A stretch of 64,000 bases of DNA from positions 496,001-560,000 of the forward strand of contig OZ255629.1 in the NCBI GenBank assembly GCA_965276785.1, in the 5' to 3' direction. Under the pieces are notes generated by a model. That model was not told where the DNA came from. It ran no database searches and worked only from the letters and a program-made list of their open reading frames with translations. Source of the stretch: LMUY01 sp965276785. GTDB taxonomy: Bacteria; Pseudomonadota; Alphaproteobacteria; Acetobacterales; Acetobacteraceae. Position 1 is the stretch's first letter, and each line of letters starts with the position of its first letter. Made by a program: the position numbers and the translations under genes. Positions 59,286 to 64,000 of this stretch are shown here, in pieces.

Positions 59286-60193
59286 GCAACATCGGTTTCA
59301 TTGGCCTTGGCATCATGGGGCGCCCCATGGCGATGCACCTGGCCCAGGGTGGCCATACGCTGTTCGTCCATACCCGCAGCGGCCCGCCGGCCGAGCTGCT
59401 GGAGGCGGGCGCCACCGCCTGCGCCAACGGCGCCGACGTCGCACGGCAGGCCGAGGTCATCATCACCATTCTTCCCGACACGCCCGACGTGGAGGCGGTG
59501 CTGTTCGCGGAGGGCGGCGTGGCCGAGGGCTTGTCGCCGGGCAAGATCGTGGTCGACATGAGCAGCATCGCGCCCATGGCGACCAAGGCGTTCGCGACGA
59601 AGATCAACGAACTCGGCTGCGATTATCTCGACGCCCCCGTGTCCGGCGGCGATGTGGGCGCCAAGGCGGCCAGCCTCACCATCATGGTCGGCGGGCCGGA
59701 GCAGGCATTTGCCGCCGTGAGGCCGCTGTTCGAGCTGATGGGCAAGAACATCACCCTGGTCGGTGGCAATGGCGACGGGCAGACCACCAAGGTCGCCAAC
59801 CAGATCATCGTGGCGCTCACCATCGAGGCCGTGGGCGAGGCGCTGCTGTTCGCCTCCAAGGCGGGTGCTGACCCGGCGCGGGTGCGCCAGGCGCTGATGG
59901 GCGGGTTCGCCAACTCGCGCATTTTGGAAGTCCATGGCGAGCGCATGATCAAGCGCAACTTCGCGCCGGGCTTTCGCATCGAGCTGCACCAGAAGGACCT
60001 GAACCTCGCGCTGCAGGGCGCCCGCTCGCTAGGCCTGAGCCTGCCCAACACCGCCACCGCCCAGGAGCTGTTCAACGCGGCCGCGGCGGCCGGCGGCAAG
60101 GCGTGGGATCATTCCGGCATGGTGAAGGTGCTGGAGAAGTTGGCCTGCCATGAGATTGGCCAAACGGACGCGTCATCCGACACTGCGGGATGA
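59282..60193 (+). CDS. glxR: Tartronate semialdehyde reductase (2-hydroxy-3-oxopropionate reductase)
   Basis: 303 aa from the GTG at 59282. Beta-hydroxyacid dehydrogenase: Rossmann GFIGLGIMGRPMAMHLAQGG, substrate-binding DAPVSGGDVGAKAASLTIMV, catalytic Lys in QTTKVANQII and the C-terminal helical domain. It reduces tartronate semialdehyde to D-glycerate. Overlaps hyi by 4 bp. After its stop comes repeat copy C. Confidence 0.95.
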   Translation: MSNIGFIGLGIMGRPMAMHLAQGGHTLFVHTRSGPPAELLEAGATACANGADVARQAEVIITILPDTPDVEAVLFAEGGVAEGLSPGKIVVDMSSIAPMATKAFATKINELGCDYLDAPVSGGDVGAKAASLTIMVGGPEQAFAAVRPLFELMGKNITLVGGNGDGQTTKVANQIIVALTIEAVGEALLFASKAGADPARVRQALMGGFANSRILEVHGERMIKRNFAPGFRIELHQKDLNLALQGARSLGLSLPNTATAQELFNAAAAAGGKAWDHSGMVKVLEKLACHEIGQTDASSDTAG

Positions 60194-60206
60194 CGCCACT
60201 GGCCAC

Positions 60207-60393
60207 GTCATGCCCGTGCTCGACACGGGCGGAGCAGCCAAAGGTTCCGCGGGCAACGCCCGTGGAATGGCTGCGGAGGGATCCACGGGGTGCGGCATGT
60301 GACGTAAGTCCTTGTTGGCGACCGTTGTCCGCACGTCGCCCCACGTCACCTGTTGGGTGGGCGTGGATGCCAGGGTCAAGCCCTGGCATGACG
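60207..60393. repeat. Dispersed composite palindromic repeat, copy C
   Basis: Same left end as copy A (GTCATGCCCGTGCTCGACAC, GGAGCAGCCAAAGGTTCCGC) and a right end CCAGGGTCAAGCCCTGGCATGACG that forms its own inverted repeat. It lies between glxR and the glycerate kinase gene in the 234-bp gap. Confidence 0.78.
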
Positions 60394-60427
60394 TGGTAAG
60401 TGAAGAGGAGGGAGGGAAGCTCGATCG

Positions 60428-61702
60428 ATGGATGAGTGGGCCTTGTTGCGCGGGATGTTCCAGGCAGCGGTGAACGCAGCCGCTCCGGCACTCTGCGTGC
60501 CGCCGAACCTTCCGCCGCCGCCGCACGGCCGCACCGTGGTCGTGGGGGCGGGCAAGGCTGCCGCTGCCATGGCGCAGGCGGTGGAGGTGCACTGGCCGCC
60601 AGACCGGCCGCTCGCCGGCCTGGTTGTCACGCGCTATGGCCATGCCTCCCCCAAGCATCGACCCAGCCGGATCGAGGTGGTAGAGGCCAGTCACCCCGTG
60701 CCCGACCAAGCCGGCCAGGACGCCGCCCGCCGCATTCTGCGCTTGGTCGAGGGCCTGGGCCCGAGCGACCTGGTGCTGTGCCTGATCTCGGGCGGCGGCT
60801 CCTCGCTGCTGGCGCTGCCGGCGCCGGGGGTGAGCCTGGCAGACAAGCAGGCGGTGAACCGGGCGCTGCTGCGCAGCGGCGCGGGGATCCACGACATGAA
60901 CTGCGTCCGCAAGCATCTCTCGGCCATCAAGGGCGGCCGTCTCGCCGCCGCCGCCGCGCCGGCCTCCCTCGTCGCGCTGGTGATCTCGGACGTGCCCGGC
61001 GATGATCCATCCGCCATCGCGTCCGGCCCCACCGTGCCGGACGCCACCACCCTGGCCGATGCCCGCACGGTGCTGGCGCGCTATGGCATCGTGCCGCCGC
61101 CCTCGGTGCAGGCCCGCTTGAGCGACCCGACGGCCGAGACCCCCAAGCCGAATGATCATGCCTTCGCCCATGCCCGCACGCTGCTGATCGCCACCCCGCA
61201 GGCCTCGCTGCAAGCCGCCGCCGCCGTGGCGCGGGCGGCGGGCGTCGCCCCGGTGATCCTGGGCGACGCGATCGAGGGCGAGGCGGCCGAGGTGGCGCGG
61301 GTGATGGCCGGGATCGCCCGCCAATGCGCCCGCTACGGCCAGCCTGCGCCCGCTCCCTGCGTGCTCATCTCAGGTGGCGAGACAACGGTGACGGTGCGCG
61401 GCCGCGGCCGGGGAGGGCGCAATGCCGAGTTCCTGCTCGGCCTGGCGGTGGCGCTCGACGGGCACCCCGGCATCCACGCCATCGCCGCCGACACCGACGG
61501 CATCGACGGCACCGAAGACAATGCCGGCGCGTTGCTCGCCCCGGACTCGCTCGCCCGCGCCGCAGCACTCGGGCTACGCGGGCGCGACCGGCTGGCGGAC
61601 AATGACGGCTACGGCTTTTTCGCCGCCCTTGGCGACCTGGTGACCACCGGGCCGACGCTGACCAACGTCAACGATTTTCGCGCCATCCTGGTGGCTGGCT
61701 GA
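60428..61702 (+). CDS. ttuD: Glycerate 2-kinase (MOFRL family, TtuD/GckA type)
   Basis: 424 aa. GckA/TtuD fold: VVGAGKAAAAMAQAVEVHWP (N-terminal), LVLCLISGGGSSLLALPAPG (nucleotide-binding), IKGGRLAAAAAPASL, and a C-terminal MOFRL domain ending FFAALGDLVTTGPTLTNVND. Annotated either hydroxypyruvate reductase or glycerate kinase; the modern assignment is glycerate 2-kinase giving 2-phosphoglycerate. It completes the glyoxylate-to-glycolysis route. Flanked on both sides by copies of the dispersed repeat (C and D). Confidence 0.92.
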   Translation: MDEWALLRGMFQAAVNAAAPALCVPPNLPPPPHGRTVVVGAGKAAAAMAQAVEVHWPPDRPLAGLVVTRYGHASPKHRPSRIEVVEASHPVPDQAGQDAARRILRLVEGLGPSDLVLCLISGGGSSLLALPAPGVSLADKQAVNRALLRSGAGIHDMNCVRKHLSAIKGGRLAAAAAPASLVALVISDVPGDDPSAIASGPTVPDATTLADARTVLARYGIVPPPSVQARLSDPTAETPKPNDHAFAHARTLLIATPQASLQAAAAVARAAGVAPVILGDAIEGEAAEVARVMAGIARQCARYGQPAPAPCVLISGGETTVTVRGRGRGGRNAEFLLGLAVALDGHPGIHAIAADTDGIDGTEDNAGALLAPDSLARAAALGLRGRDRLADNDGYGFFAALGDLVTTGPTLTNVNDFRAILVAG

Positions 61703-61732
61703 CCGTGCGCAACGCTCTATATGAGTTGCACC

Positions 61733-61872
61733 GTCATGGTCGGACTTGATCCGGCCATCCACGCGGTCCGGCTGATGACGTCGGACGGGCTTGCGCACCG
61801 TCATGTGCTCCATGCGCCGAACCGGCGGTGTCCGGGCGCCGTGGATGGCCCGATCAAGTCCGGCCATGACGT
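61733..61872. repeat. Dispersed composite palindromic repeat, copy D
   Basis: Begins GTCATGGTCGGACTTGATCC and ends GATCAAGTCCGGCCATGACG; the interior GGCCATCCACGC and GCCGTGGATGGC pieces are also inverted. It occupies most of the 222-bp gap between the glycerate kinase and glcD. It lacks the central GCAGCCAAAGGTTCC block seen in A and C. Confidence 0.72.
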
Positions 61873-61924
61873 GTGATGAGAGTCAACACAGCCCCGCGGA
61901 CAACGCCCGGGCAAGGAGACGACC

Positions 61925-63415
<1,491 letters not shown>

Positions 63416-63418
63416 GCG

Positions 63419-64000
63419 GTGACCCGGTTCCAACCGGCCGACGCTGCGGAGGCGCAGGAGGTGGTGGCCTGGGCCGCCGCCGAGCGCCAGCCACTCGAAA
63501 TCGTGGGCGGCGGCAGCAAGCGGCGGCTGGGCCGGCCGATGCAGACCGACCATCGGATCGACCTGGCGCGGCTCGCCGGCATCGTGGATTACGACCCGCC
63601 CGAACTGGTGCTGACCGCGCGGGCGGCGACGCCGATGGCCGAGATCGAGGCCCAACTCGCCGCGCGGCAGCAGATGCTGGCCTTCGAGCCGCCGGACTGG
63701 CGCGGGCTGCTGGGCGGCGAGGGCGAACCGACCCTGGGCGGAACGCTCGCCTGCAACATCGCCGGCCCGCGTCGGGTGCGCGCCGGCGCGGCTCGCGACC
63801 ACTTCCTCGGTTTCGACGCGTTGAACGGGTGGGGCGACGCCTGGAAGGCCGGCGGCCGGGTGGTGAAGAACGTCACCGGCTACGACCTGTGCAAGCTGCA
63901 GGCGGGCGCCTATGGCACGCTCTCCATTTTGACCGAACTCTCGGTGCGCGTGGTGCCGCGGCCGGAGACCGCTTGCAGCCTGGTGCTGCACGGCCTGTCC
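63419..64000 (+). CDS. glcE: Glycolate oxidase subunit GlcE, partial
   Basis: Cut by the right edge. From the GTG at 63419 (MTRFQPADAAEAQEVVAWAA) about 194 codons are in view. FAD-binding subunit motifs: LEIVGGGSKRRLGRPM, LLGGEGEPTLGGTLACNIAG and KAGGRVVKNVTGYDLCKLQA, the last being the GlcE family signature. It works with GlcD and, further right, probably GlcF. Confidence 0.93.
   Translation, partial: MTRFQPADAAEAQEVVAWAAAERQPLEIVGGGSKRRLGRPMQTDHRIDLARLAGIVDYDPPELVLTARAATPMAEIEAQLAARQQMLAFEPPDWRGLLGGEGEPTLGGTLACNIAGPRRVRAGAARDHFLGFDALNGWGDAWKAGGRVVKNVTGYDLCKLQAGAYGTLSILTELSVRVVPRPETACSLVLHGLS

Overview
This is 64 kb of a very GC-rich bacterial chromosome. It is dense with codirectional gene blocks joined by ATGA, GTGA or TAATG overlaps. 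The gene set suggests an alphaproteobacterium, most likely Rhodospirillales/Acetobacteraceae: rnhB next to a CcrM-type GANTC methyltransferase, a polyol ABC transporter with mannitol dehydrogenase and xylulokinase, a two-desaturase carotenoid cluster, and the bacterial glycerate pathway. That placement is inference, because no rRNA or other decisive marker lies in the window. I see no tRNA, rRNA, CRISPR array or intact transposase.

Layout. 1-3391 (minus): MoxR ATPase, DUF58 protein and a BatA-type membrane protein cut by the window edge. 3507-6231 (plus): DUF1285, NUDIX CoA pyrophosphatase, small membrane protein, CCA-adding enzyme. 6241-10914 (plus): an MsbA-like ABC exporter, then an EmrA/EmrB-type efflux pair behind a TetR-like palindrome. 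10944-28919: a catabolic region with two 2-hydroxyacid dehydrogenases, a DapA-family lyase/aldolase, an outer-membrane SphA-like protein, HyuA, an SDR, an IlvD/Edd sugar-acid dehydratase, an ACS-type MFS transporter and an acetolactate-synthase-like TPP enzyme. It is interrupted by cardiolipin synthase, an EEP phosphatase, a decayed patch with a MITE-like element (16170-16376), and a compositionally foreign pair: a SleB-type cell-wall hydrolase overlapping an AT-rich gene for a secreted protein (19762-21533). 28987-38081: small membrane proteins, CinA-like protein, a GNAT-NUDIX fusion, a secreted hydrolase, a methyltransferase, tpiA, ppiD and trpE. 38106-44399 (minus): an APH(6)-like kinase, then DUF2141, glycosyltransferase, acyltransferase and two carotenoid desaturase/oxidase genes. 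44575-46356: recJ. 46407-53860: polyol uptake and oxidation. 53936-55700: rnhB-ccrM. 55705-64000: an IclR regulator divergent from gcl-hyi-glxR-ttuD-glcD-glcE.

How the genes work together. The last block is a full route from glycolate to 2-phosphoglycerate: GlcDE oxidises glycolate to glyoxylate, Gcl makes tartronate semialdehyde, Hyi interconverts it with hydroxypyruvate, GlxR reduces it to D-glycerate, and the TtuD/GckA-type kinase phosphorylates it. The polyol block would import an alditol, oxidise it to a ketose and phosphorylate D-xylulose. The 38-44 kb minus block resembles a C30 (squalene-derived) carotenoid glycosyl-ester pathway.

The candidate for a new system is the 19.7-21.5 kb hydrolase/secreted-protein pair, which has the architecture of a peptidoglycan-degrading effector with a periplasmic immunity protein. 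Several families of short dispersed palindromic repeats are embedded between and even inside genes.
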